NCBI RefSeq assembly: GCF_003265345.1
Contig: NZ_QFWW01000007.1
Span: forward strand, 146,036 to 210,035
DNA length: 64,000 bases
Direction of reading: 5' to 3'
Source: Lentzea terrae
Lineage (GTDB): Bacteria; Actinomycetota; Actinomycetes; Mycobacteriales; Pseudonocardiaceae
Shown: positions 33,031 through 41,259 of the stretch, one piece after another
Position numbering within the stretch: position 1 is the first letter of the stretch
Layout: each line of letters begins with the position of its first letter
The notes under the pieces: model-generated
Database searches by the model: none
Seen by the model: only the letters and a program-made list of their open reading frames with translations
Told to the model about the DNA's origin: nothing
Program-made: the position numbers and the translations under genes

Positions 33031-34572
33031 CACGTTCGCGTTCTCCGCGCCCGTTGCCGACAACAGCCGGTAGCGGGCGCGGCGGCCGTCGAGCTCCAGC
33101 AGTGCCACGGAGTTCCCGAAGTGCGGGCCACTGGTCTTGCGCCAGCGCATCAGGTCCTTCGGCACACCGACGAACGTGGCGAGGCCGCGGAACACCCACG
33201 CGGCGATGCGGGACCACGACAGCCGGAAGATCGGCAGGAACACGTTCGGCGGCTCGTTGTGCACCGGCGAACACACGAGCTGCGTGACCAGGGCCTTGGT
33301 CGGTGTGGGGAACTCGGCCTCGGCGACGTAGCTGTGGTGAACGTCGCCGGAGAGCACGCAAACCGTTGCGGCGCCGTTGTTCGCCGCCTTCTCGATCATG
33401 CGGGTGAGCCGGTCGAACGACTCGCGGAACGCCGGCCAGTGCTCGAGGTCGGCCGCCTGCCGGATCTTCTCGGCGGCCCTGCCCTGCCAGCCGGGTTTGC
33501 GCGCGCCGATCTCGTTGAGGGACTGGAAGTGGCTGAGCGCGTGCGGCATCAGCCACGGCAACGACGAGCCGATCAGCAGGTGGTCGTACTCGCCTTCGGA
33601 GTTGCGCTCGAGCCAGTCGAACTCCGCGTCGCTGATCATCTGCCGCTTGCCGTTCTCGAGGATGCGGCCGCAGCGCGTGTCCACCATCAGCAGCCTGGCG
33701 CGGCCGAAGTCGCGGCGGAAGCTCCACCACGTGGACTTGCTGCCCTGCGTCTCCTTGTCCGCCTCCTCGGCGAACTCCTCCAGCAACGGCAGCACATCCG
33801 TGCCCTGGGCCTTCACCTTGGCGTACAGGGGATCCTTGGCGAGCTCGTCCGGGCCGAGGTTGCCGAGGTGCTGGTACACCCAGTAGGAGGCGATGGCACC
33901 GCGAATCCTGTTGCGCCACCAGGGTTTGTCCTTCATCTCCGCGCGCCACACCGCGGACGTGTTCCAGTCGTCGCGCACGTCGTGGTCGTCGAAGATCATC
34001 GAGGACGGCACCACCGACAGCAGCCAGCGGATCTCCGGGTCGCCCCAGGTCTCGTGGTAGAGGTGGGCGTACTCGGCGAAGTGCACGACCTCGCCGTCGG
34101 GTTCCTGTGTGCCGTGCCGGTGGTCGCGCAACCACTGCTTGGTGGCTTCGGTGGGTTCGTCGGCGTAAACCTGGTCTCCCAACAGGATCAGCGCCTGCGG
34201 CCAGTCCTGTTCCGGGGTGTTCATGAGCCGTTGCGCGAACGCGTCGAGGGCGTCGGGCCCGACCGGCTGGTTCGGCGCGGCGCGACACGACCCGAACGCG
34301 ATCCTGGTCACCTCACCCGTGCGGATGACCGGCTTGGGGAACGTGCTGTCCGGTTCCGGCCAGACGGTCACCTGGTCGAGCTTCACGTCGTACTCGGTGC
34401 GCGGGCCGAGATTTTCCAGTCTGACAAGGGCGAAGTGCTGGCCGCCGGCCTGGAACGTGCGCGCGGTGTGCCCTGCGATCGTGACGTCGCAGGACACGTC
34501 CGTCTCGACCCACACCGTCGCGGACGTGTCGTTCACATGCCTGAGGAGCGGTCCGAGCACCAGCTTCGCCAC
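33007..34572 (-). CDS. PhoD-like alkaline phosphatase/phosphodiesterase
   Basis: The product has 521 aa from GTG 34572. An N-terminal beta-sandwich (about 1-85) precedes the metallophosphatase core: IAFGSCR, LLGDQVYADEP, FDDHDVRDDW, GDVHHSYVAE. These are the metal-binding blocks of the PhoD family. No signal peptide is visible, unlike secreted PhoD enzymes, so it probably acts in the cytosol. The start is apparently leaderless: a TACTGT -10 ends 8 bases before GTG. Confidence 0.85.
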   Translation of the reverse strand: MAKLVLGPLLRHVNDTSATVWVETDVSCDVTIAGHTARTFQAGGQHFALVRLENLGPRTEYDVKLDQVTVWPEPDSTFPKPVIRTGEVTRIAFGSCRAAPNQPVGPDALDAFAQRLMNTPEQDWPQALILLGDQVYADEPTEATKQWLRDHRHGTQEPDGEVVHFAEYAHLYHETWGDPEIRWLLSVVPSSMIFDDHDVRDDWNTSAVWRAEMKDKPWWRNRIRGAIASYWVYQHLGNLGPDELAKDPLYAKVKAQGTDVLPLLEEFAEEADKETQGSKSTWWSFRRDFGRARLLMVDTRCGRILENGKRQMISDAEFDWLERNSEGEYDHLLIGSSLPWLMPHALSHFQSLNEIGARKPGWQGRAAEKIRQAADLEHWPAFRESFDRLTRMIEKAANNGAATVCVLSGDVHHSYVAEAEFPTPTKALVTQLVCSPVHNEPPNVFLPIFRLSWSRIAAWVFRGLATFVGVPKDLMRWRKTSGPHFGNSVALLELDGRRARYRLLSATGAENANVLLGRESQ

Positions 34573-34579
34573 CCGCGAG

Positions 34580-34589
34580 ACAGTACCCT
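34580..34589. promoter_or_regulatory. overlapping divergent -10 elements
   Basis: TACCCT (34584-34589, plus) and TACTGT (34585-34580, minus) share the TA pair. Transcripts would begin near 34596 and 34573, next to the GTG starts at 34597 and 34572. Confidence 0.55.
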
Positions 34590-34596
34590 CGCACGC

Positions 34597-35091
34597 GTGG
34601 AACTCACGTTCGAGGCAGCAGATCCCCCCGCTCTGGCCGCGTTCTGGTCGGAGTTCGCCGGCGACGAGGTCGAGTTGACGTTCGTGTGGAGCGACGCCCC
34701 GAAGATCGAGAAGAACCGGGTGCACATCGACCTCGCGTCGTCGTCGCCCGAACACCAGGCGGACATCGTGGCGCGGGCGCTGAAGCTCGGCGCCGAGCAC
34801 GCCGACATCGGCCAGCGCGACGTGCCGTGGGTGGTGCTGCGCGATCCGCAGGGCAACGAGTTCTGCGTCCTGGAGCCGCGGCCCGAGTACACCGGGGTGA
34901 TCGCGGCCGTCGTCGTCGACTCGCCGGACCCGCTGGCGTCGGCTCAGGCGACCGGGCATCCGGTGGTGCGCAGCGGGGACGGGTTCGCTTCGGTGCGGCC
35001 GGAGCCCGGCCCTTGGCTGGAGTTCGTGCAGACCGACGACGCCGAGCCGATCACGAACCGCATCCGCGTGCGGTGGGCCGACCCGCGCTGA
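34597..35091 (+). CDS. VOC (glyoxalase/bleomycin resistance) family protein
   Basis: The product has 164 aa from GTG 34597. Two betaalpha-betabetabeta modules are visible: MELTFEAADPPALAAFW ... VVLRDPQGNEFCVLEP, and GVIAAVVVDSPDPLA ... PWLEFVQ. This actinobacterial VOC subgroup has unknown substrate. Its start codon is 24 bases from that of the divergent phoD-like gene, with overlapping -10 elements between them. Repeat copy 6 follows its stop by 11 bases. Confidence 0.8.
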   Translation: MELTFEAADPPALAAFWSEFAGDEVELTFVWSDAPKIEKNRVHIDLASSSPEHQADIVARALKLGAEHADIGQRDVPWVVLRDPQGNEFCVLEPRPEYTGVIAAVVVDSPDPLASAQATGHPVVRSGDGFASVRPEPGPWLEFVQTDDAEPITNRIRVRWADPR

Positions 35092-35102
35092 CCAGCCAAA
35101 TC

Positions 35103-35166
35103 CGATATCCCATATATCAGTTATGCAAAAGACGTTTGCGATCGTCCGCAAACGTCTTTTGCATAA
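35103..35166. repeat. dispersed repeat, copy with perfect 20-bp inverted repeat
   Basis: The AT module CGATATCCCATATATCAG (35103-35120) runs directly into the arms TTATGCAAAAGACGTTTGCG (35121-35140) and CGCAAACGTCTTTTGCATAA (35147-35166), perfect over 20 bp with loop ATCGTC. A CAGGTCAG tail lies at 35180-35187. It sits between convergent genes and may also terminate both. Confidence 0.9.
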
Positions 35167-35209
35167 GGGCGCGTTGACGCAGGTCAGAGGGCTGCGCTGC
35201 AGCGTGGGC

Positions 35210-36862
35210 TCAGAGCGCCGCCAACCGTTCACGCAAGGTGTCGAGGCCCATCGAGCCCATCTCCAGGGCGTCCTTGTGGAAGCGCTTGAGGTCGAAGTCG
35301 GCACCCTTGCGAGCCCGCGCGTCGTCCCGGGCCGCGAGCCAGAGACGTTCGCCGAGCTTGTACGCCGGCGCCTGGCCCGGCCAGCCGAGGTAGCGGTCGA
35401 GCTCGTCGCGGGCGGCCGCGGGCTCCTGCAGCGTGCGGGTCAGCATGAACTCGAGACCCAGCTCCGGGGTCCAGCGCTCGCCGGGGTGGAAGCCGGTGCC
35501 GGCCGGGATCTCCAGCTCGAGGTGCATGCCGATGTCGATGATCACGCGGGCGGCGCGGAACAGGTGTGCGTCGAGCATGCCGAGCAGGTCGCCGTCGTCG
35601 TCGAGGTAGCCGAGCTCTCGCATGAGGCGTTCCGCGTAGAGCGCCCAGCCCTCGCCGTGGCCGGAGACCCAGCACATCAGGCGCTGGAAGTCGTTGAGCG
35701 TCGACGACTGGTACACCGCCGTCGCGCACTGGAGGTGATGGCCCGGCACGCCCTCGTGGTAGACGGTCGAGGTCTCGCGCCACGTCGGGAAGACCGTCTT
35801 GCCCTCGGCGATCGACCACCACATGCGGCCGGGACGGGAGAAGTCGGCGGTCGGCGGGGTGTAGTAGGCGCCGACGCCACCGCCGGGCGGGGCGATCTTG
35901 CACTCGAGGTTCATCAGCGCGTCCGGCAGGTCGAAGTGCACGTCGCGCAGGTCGAGCAGGGCCTTGTCGGACAGTTCCTGCATCCACGCCCGCAGGCCGT
36001 CCTGGCCGTGCACCTGGTAGCGCGGGTGCTCGTCGAGGTAGGCGGCGGTCTCGGCCAGGGACGCGCCCGGCTTCAGCCGCGCCGCGACCTTCTTCATCTC
36101 GGCCTCGATGCCGAGGAACTCCTCCCAGCCCCACGCGTAGGCCTCGGCCAGGTCGAGCCGCGACCCGGTGAAGTAGCGCGAGCCGAGGCGGTACCGCTCC
36201 TCGCCGACGGCGTCCTTCGTCGGCGCCTGCGGAGCCAGCGACGTGCGCAGGAACGAGGCGAACTCGGCGTAGGCGGCAGAAGCGGCGGCGGCACCGGCGT
36301 CCAACGACGAACGCAGCGCGCCCTCGGTGCGGGACGAGGCGACGAACGAGGTGAAGAACGTGGAGGCCCAGACGTCGCACTGCTCGGCGACCTTGGTCAC
36401 CTGGCGCAGTGCGGAAACGTGTCCACGGGACGCGGCGTGCGAGAGAGACGCGCGGAGACCTTCGAGAGCGGCGGGCACGGCGGAAAGACGACGCCCGATC
36501 GTGGCCCACTCGTCCGGCGTTCCGGTCGGCATCTGGTCGAAGATGTCGCGCACCGACTGGATCGGGCTCGCGATGACGTTCAACGACGACTCGGCCTGGC
36601 CTGCCTCGTAGAGTTCGTGCTCGAGGCCCGTTCGTTCCAGGAAGACGGCGCGCGCGGCCTCTTCCGAAGCATCCGCGGGAGTCGCGGCGGTGATGTCGGC
36701 GAGAGCGCGGGCGGCGAGTTCGTCGCGCGCCGCGTGCCCTTCCGGCGAGAAGTCCGTCAGCTGGTCGTCGGACCCCGCGAAGCCCAGGCTGGTGGCCGTG
36801 ATGGGGTCCAGCGCCACGTAGTCGCTGACGAACTTGTTGCTGATGTCGTGGACGGATGCCAT
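35210..36862 (-). CDS. DUF885 family zinc metallopeptidase-like protein
   Basis: The product has 550 aa from ATG 36862. The zinc site is STVYHEGVPGHHLQ (HExxxGHH), with HGEGWALYAERLM providing the further Glu; WFP-type blocks such as MWWSIAEG are conserved. No signal peptide, so cytosolic. Size is normal for the family. Substrates are unknown; a dipeptidase or carboxypeptidase role is likely. It diverges from the lppM-like gene. Confidence 0.85.
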   Translation of the reverse strand: MASVHDISNKFVSDYVALDPITATSLGFAGSDDQLTDFSPEGHAARDELAARALADITAATPADASEEAARAVFLERTGLEHELYEAGQAESSLNVIASPIQSVRDIFDQMPTGTPDEWATIGRRLSAVPAALEGLRASLSHAASRGHVSALRQVTKVAEQCDVWASTFFTSFVASSRTEGALRSSLDAGAAAASAAYAEFASFLRTSLAPQAPTKDAVGEERYRLGSRYFTGSRLDLAEAYAWGWEEFLGIEAEMKKVAARLKPGASLAETAAYLDEHPRYQVHGQDGLRAWMQELSDKALLDLRDVHFDLPDALMNLECKIAPPGGGVGAYYTPPTADFSRPGRMWWSIAEGKTVFPTWRETSTVYHEGVPGHHLQCATAVYQSSTLNDFQRLMCWVSGHGEGWALYAERLMRELGYLDDDGDLLGMLDAHLFRAARVIIDIGMHLELEIPAGTGFHPGERWTPELGLEFMLTRTLQEPAAARDELDRYLGWPGQAPAYKLGERLWLAARDDARARKGADFDLKRFHKDALEMGSMGLDTLRERLAAL

Positions 36863-36959
36863 GGCGCGAGACGCTACCTCGCGGCCCTCGACACCAAAAG
36901 GTAGTTAGTCAAGCTCACGACCAAAGGAGGAACTGCGTCGTTTGGAGGGTGCTGGCAGG

Positions 36960-37622
36960 ATGTCGGCCGTGCGTCGATCCCGGGCACTTCTGGTGCCGGT
37001 CTTCCTGCTGCTCACCCTGTTCTCCTTGAGCGGTTGCGTTCGCGTGTACGCGGCCATGGCCGTCTCGGACGACGACCGCATCTCGGGTGAGATCGTCGCG
37101 GCCACGCCGCCGACGCAGGACAACGACCCCGGCCCGCAGCTCAAGGTGCCGCCGGAGCTCGCGAGCCGCGTCACCACCAAGCCGTACCGGGTGGAGGCGT
37201 ACGCGGGTACGCAGCTGTTCTTCAACGGCCTGTCGTTCGACGAGATGCGCACGCTCTCCACCGCCACCAGCTCGTCGAACAGCAGGTACAGCATGAACTT
37301 CCGCCGGTCGGGTGATCTTGTCACGCTGTCCGGCTCGGTCGACCTCACGCAGGTGCCCGTGGAACGCGCGGACATCCAGGTGAAGGTCAGCTTCCCCGGC
37401 AAGATCGTGAACACCAACGGCCGCGAGGAGGAGAACAACACGATCGCGTGGTCTCCGAAACCCGGTCAGGCGTCGATGCTCCAGGCCACCGTGCAGTACG
37501 CGGGCGAGGAGTCCAGCTCGTTCTTCGGCTGGGCGCTGCTCGTCGCCGGGCTTACCGGCGGTGCCGCGCTGCTCGTCGTCGTACTCGCTCTCATCGCGCA
37601 CAAGCGCAACGTGATGGTCTAG
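36960..37622 (+). CDS. lppM: LppM-family lipoprotein
   Basis: The product has 220 aa from ATG 36960; a TTG at 36942 with upstream GGAGG is an alternative. A lipobox (LFSLSGC) near residue 23 marks lipidation after export. The DUF3153/LppM domain follows, and a C-terminal membrane helix (FFGWALLVAGLTGGAALLVVV) ends in the cytosol. In M. tuberculosis lppM (Rv2171) affects phagocytosis and lies next to the same MTHFR, prenyl transferase and mannosyltransferase genes as here. Its TAG stop shares the palindrome CTAG with the stop of convergent metF. Confidence 0.87.
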   Translation: MSAVRRSRALLVPVFLLLTLFSLSGCVRVYAAMAVSDDDRISGEIVAATPPTQDNDPGPQLKVPPELASRVTTKPYRVEAYAGTQLFFNGLSFDEMRTLSTATSSSNSRYSMNFRRSGDLVTLSGSVDLTQVPVERADIQVKVSFPGKIVNTNGREEENNTIAWSPKPGQASMLQATVQYAGEESSSFFGWALLVAGLTGGAALLVVVLALIAHKRNVMV

Positions 37623-38512
37623 GCGCGAGCCACCAAACCCAAGCGCCCCAACACTTCGCGCGTCGCCTTCGCCCGGTTCATGGTGTAGAAGTGCAGCGCG
37701 GGAACACCCTCGTCGAGCAACCGCTGACACATCTCGGTCGCGATGTCGATGCCCGTCGCGCGGAACCCCGCCGGGTCGTCTGCGTACGGCTCCAGCCGGC
37801 GCGAGAGCTCCACCGGCAGGTCCGCACCGGAGAGCTCCACGATCTTGGACAGGCCGCGCGCCGACAGCATCGGCATGATGCCCGGCAGGATCGCCGCCGA
37901 GCAGCCCGCGTCCGCCACTCGGTCGCGCAGCCGCAGGAACGGCTCCGGCTCGTGGAACAGCTGTGCCACCGCGTAGTCCGCGCCCGCGTTGAGCTTGCGC
38001 AGCAGGAATTTCAGGTCGGTGTCGAGGTCGTTCGAGCGCGGGTGCCCGTACGGGAACGCGGCCACGCCGACGCAGAAGTCGCCCAGCTCGCGGACCAGCC
38101 GCACCAGCTCGTCGGCGTAGTTGAGCCCCTCCGGGTGCGCGACCCACTCGCCCATCGGGTCGCCGGGAGGGTCGCCGCGCAGCGCCAGCACGTTGCGCAC
38201 GCCGATCGCCGCGTACCAGCCGATCACGTTGCGCAGCTCGGCCACCGAGTGGTCGACGGCGGTCAGGTGCGCGACCGGCAGCAGCGTCGTCTCCTGCGCG
38301 ATGCGACCGGTGGCGCGGATCGTGCGGTCCCGCCGCGACCCGCCGGCGCCGTACGTGATCGACACGAACGCCGGGTCGAGGCCCTCCAGCTCGCGGACGG
38401 CCTTCCACAGGATCTTCTCGTCCTCGGCATCCCGCGGTGGCAGGAACTCGACCGAGAACTTCGGCGCCGTGCCACTCGCCGGGCTGTGCAGCCTCTCCAC
38501 CACCGACGTCAT
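37619..38512 (-). CDS. metF: 5,10-methylenetetrahydrofolate reductase
   Basis: The product has 297 aa from ATG 38512. The flavoprotein barrel is complete: FSVEFLPPRD with the catalytic Glu, VSITYGAGGS, RNVLALRGDPP with the folate-binding Asp, and AVAQLFHEPE. It reduces methylene-THF to methyl-THF for methionine synthesis. It holds the place of Rv2172c in the mycobacterial order and diverges from the prenyl transferase gene. Confidence 0.93.
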   Translation of the reverse strand: MTSVVERLHSPASGTAPKFSVEFLPPRDAEDEKILWKAVRELEGLDPAFVSITYGAGGSRRDRTIRATGRIAQETTLLPVAHLTAVDHSVAELRNVIGWYAAIGVRNVLALRGDPPGDPMGEWVAHPEGLNYADELVRLVRELGDFCVGVAAFPYGHPRSNDLDTDLKFLLRKLNAGADYAVAQLFHEPEPFLRLRDRVADAGCSAAILPGIMPMLSARGLSKIVELSGADLPVELSRRLEPYADDPAGFRATGIDIATEMCQRLLDEGVPALHFYTMNRAKATREVLGRLGLVARA

Positions 38513-38616
38513 GCGGACAACCCTAATGGTACTTCCGCTGGGTGAGACACCGGCTCACGATGTGGTACGCGGGCCCCGGCATGCGGGTGGTCCCGGACAC
38601 AGCGGACCATGGAGGC

Positions 38617-39684
38617 GTGTCCCACCACCCAATCGACGTTGCCCTGCCCCAGCACGTCGACGAAGCGTTGACCACGTACCTGGCCTCCCGGCGCGCGTCC
38701 GGCGAGGCGATGGACCCGAGCTTCGCGAGCGCGGTGGACGCGCTCGCGGACTTCGTGCTGGGCGGCGGCAAGCGCATCCGCCCGACCTACGCGTGGTGGG
38801 GGTGGCGCGCGGCGGGTGGCGACCCGGACGGCGAGCTCGCGGACGAGGTGCTCACGGCGGTCAGCTCGCTGGAGCTCATCCAGGCGTGCGCGTTGATCCA
38901 CGACGACCTGATGGACGCCTCTTCGGTGCGCCGGGGCAAGCCGACCGTGCACATCGCGTTCGGTGCGCGCCACCGCGAGCAGGGCTGGCTCGGGTCGTCG
39001 GAGCGGTTCGGCATGTCGGCGGCGGTCTTGATCGGCGACATCGCGCTGGCGTGGGCGGACGACATGCTCTTCGCGGCCGGGCTGCCGGCCGAGGTGCTGC
39101 GGCGGATGAGCGAGCCGTGGCGGGACATGCGCACCGAGATGCTCGCCGGCCAGTACCTCGACGTGCTGACTCAGGCGCGGGGTGACTCGTCGGCCGACGC
39201 GGCGCTGCGGATCGACCGCCTCAAGACCGCCGCCTACACCGTCGAACGGCCGTTGCACATGGGCGCGGCGATGGCGGGTGGCTCGCCGGAGCTGATCGAC
39301 GGGCTGCGCGCGTTCGGTGCCGACATCGGCGTCGCGTTCCAGCTGCGCGACGACCTGCTCGGCGTGTTCGGCGACCCGGAGGTGACCGGCAAACCCGCTG
39401 GTGACGACCTCGCCGAGGGCAAGCGCACGCTGCTCGTGGCACTCGGTACGCAGTTCGGTGCCGATATATTGGATATCGCGCTGGGCAAGCCGGACCTCGA
39501 CCTCGACACGGTCGAGGAGGTTCGGCGGGCGCTCGTGAAGGTCGGCGCCGTCGACGCCGTCGAGGATCGCATCGAGGAGCTGACGAAGAGCGCGCTGGCC
39601 GCGCTCGACGCCGCCCCGGTCGCCGAGCCCGCCGCGACGAAGCTCGCCGACCTCGCGATCAGCTCCACGAAGCGGACCTTCTAG
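38617..39684 (+). CDS. idsA2: polyprenyl diphosphate synthase
   Basis: The product has 355 aa from GTG 38617; an ATG at 38581 is possible, and neither has a well-spaced ribosome-binding site. Trans-prenyltransferase motifs are IHDDLMDAS (first Asp-rich) and QLRDDLLGVFGD (second). It condenses isopentenyl diphosphate with allylic diphosphates to C15-C20+ chains for lipid carriers or carotenoids. Position matches Rv2173 idsA2, and the nearby phytoene synthase could use its GGPP. The AT repeat CCGATATATTGGATATCG (39461-39478) lies inside it, encoding DILDI with a rare ATA codon. Confidence 0.9.
   Translation: MSHHPIDVALPQHVDEALTTYLASRRASGEAMDPSFASAVDALADFVLGGGKRIRPTYAWWGWRAAGGDPDGELADEVLTAVSSLELIQACALIHDDLMDASSVRRGKPTVHIAFGARHREQGWLGSSERFGMSAAVLIGDIALAWADDMLFAAGLPAEVLRRMSEPWRDMRTEMLAGQYLDVLTQARGDSSADAALRIDRLKTAAYTVERPLHMGAAMAGGSPELIDGLRAFGADIGVAFQLRDDLLGVFGDPEVTGKPAGDDLAEGKRTLLVALGTQFGADILDIALGKPDLDLDTVEEVRRALVKVGAVDAVEDRIEELTKSALAALDAAPVAEPAATKLADLAISSTKRTF
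39461..39480. repeat. AT-rich repeat module inside idsA2
   Basis: CCGATATATTGGATATCGCG is in frame and encodes ADILDIA. It matches the GATATATCGGATATCG units elsewhere with one change. Confidence 0.7.
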
Positions 39685-39735
39685 CAGTCCGTTCCGCGCG
39701 GACGCTTCCGCGCCTTATGCAACGATGTTCCGGCG

Positions 39736-41259
39736 ATGGCAGCAACTCCGTCACTCCTCCGTTCGAGCTCCCAGGTTTCTCCGCTGGAGCCCTCACCTGC
39801 CGTACGCGCGAACGCCGCCATCCCCGTTCACACGACCGTGCTCGGCCTGCTGGGCGCGACGCTGATCGCGCTCGGCGGCACGGGCGCGGGCGCGGTCCCC
39901 GAGCACGACCCCCTGCTCGCCCAGGCCGGGCTGAGCTGGCTGCGCTACGGCCACGGCCGCGACCTCGCGGGCATGACGCTGTACCTGGGTCTCGGTCTCG
40001 TCGTCTGGGCCTGGATCCGGCTCGGCAGGCTCGTGCGGCGAGGTGAGTCCGGCGACTTCGCAGTGCTCGTCGCGGTGGCCCTCTGGACGTTGCCGCTGTT
40101 GTTCGCACCGCCGCTGTTCAGCAAGGACGTCTACAGCTACCTCGCGCAGGGCCAGCTCGCGCTGAGCGGCTTCGACCCGTACGAGGTCGGGCCGGCGGTG
40201 CTGCAGAGCGCGCTCAGCGAGAACGTCAGCGGGGTGTGGCAGAACGCGCCCGCGCCGTACGGACCGCTGTTCATCCTCCTCGCCAAGGCGGTCGTGTGGC
40301 TCACCGGCGGCAGCGTGGTCCTCGGCGTCGTCGCGATGCGCCTCTCGATCGCCGGCGGGCTGGTGCTGCTCTGCCGGGCGCTACCGGGTCTGAGCCGGCA
40401 CCTGGGCGGGCGGTCCGCGATCGCGCTGTGGCTGGTAGCGGCGAACCCGTTGCTGCTGATCCACCTGGTCGGGGGCGCGCACAACGACCTGATGATGATC
40501 GGGCTGATGGCCGCGGGCGTGCTGCTGGTGCTCGACCGCAGGCACGGGCTCGGCTTCGTGGTGCTCGGGCTCGCGTTCTCGGTGAAGGCGACGGCTGTCG
40601 TGATCGTGCCGTTCCTCGTCTGGATCTGGGCGGCGCGGCTGGAGGGCGGCAAGCTCGCCCGGTTCCGCAAGGCGCTGCTGCCGAGTGCGGCCGCGTTCCT
40701 CGGAACGTTCGCGGCCTGCACGATGGTCGCCGGAGTCGGCCTCGGCTGGATCCCGGCGCTCAGCAACTCGTCGGTGATCATCAACTGGCTGTCGGTCCCG
40801 AGCGGGATCGGCGCCTTCGTGCGGATGGTCGTGAGCTGGTTCGCCGACGTCGACGGCGGCATCTTCGTCAGCATCGCGCGGATGCTCGGCTTCGTCGTGC
40901 TGATCTGGGTCGCGTGGACGCAGTGGTGGGCCGCGCGGGACGGCGACGTGCGCGACACCATCCAGCGCGGCGCGGTGACGATGCTGGCCGTCGTGCTGCT
41001 GTCCCCCACGACGCTGCCGTGGTACTTCAGCTGGCCGCTGGCTCTTGCCGCGGGGTTGCTGTGGACAACGCGCGCGGTGGTGGCGGTGGCGCTCGCCTCG
41101 GTCTTCCTGCTGCTGGTGACTTTCCCGAACGGAGACACGGGCCTGTACTTCTGGAGCTACCTGTCCTTCGCGCTCGGGGTGTCGGCTCTGGCGGCGTGGT
41201 CGTTGGTGGAGCCGGACCCGTTCGGCCTGTCCCCGCGCCCAGGGTGGGCAGCAGGATGA
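39736..41259 (+). CDS. mptA: alpha-(1->6)-mannopyranosyltransferase MptA
   Basis: The product has 507 aa from ATG 39736 and about 12-13 membrane helices. The GT-C catalytic loop with the acidic residues is PLFSKDVYSYLAQGQ (about 130-144), and GGAHNDLMMIG is a second conserved block. MptA (Rv2174) uses polyprenyl-phosphate mannose outside the membrane to extend the alpha-1,6 mannan backbone of lipomannan and lipoarabinomannan. Order idsA2-mptA is as in mycobacteria. Its stop overlaps the crtB start (ATGA). Confidence 0.9.
   Translation: MAATPSLLRSSSQVSPLEPSPAVRANAAIPVHTTVLGLLGATLIALGGTGAGAVPEHDPLLAQAGLSWLRYGHGRDLAGMTLYLGLGLVVWAWIRLGRLVRRGESGDFAVLVAVALWTLPLLFAPPLFSKDVYSYLAQGQLALSGFDPYEVGPAVLQSALSENVSGVWQNAPAPYGPLFILLAKAVVWLTGGSVVLGVVAMRLSIAGGLVLLCRALPGLSRHLGGRSAIALWLVAANPLLLIHLVGGAHNDLMMIGLMAAGVLLVLDRRHGLGFVVLGLAFSVKATAVVIVPFLVWIWAARLEGGKLARFRKALLPSAAAFLGTFAACTMVAGVGLGWIPALSNSSVIINWLSVPSGIGAFVRMVVSWFADVDGGIFVSIARMLGFVVLIWVAWTQWWAARDGDVRDTIQRGAVTMLAVVLLSPTTLPWYFSWPLALAAGLLWTTRAVVAVALASVFLLLVTFPNGDTGLYFWSYLSFALGVSALAAWSLVEPDPFGLSPRPGWAAG

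Noticed and set aside
33007-35304. Extended N terminus of the PhoD-like protein to 765 codons
   Set aside because: The extension runs antisense through the VOC gene and a repeat; GTG 34572 with its own -10 is a better start.
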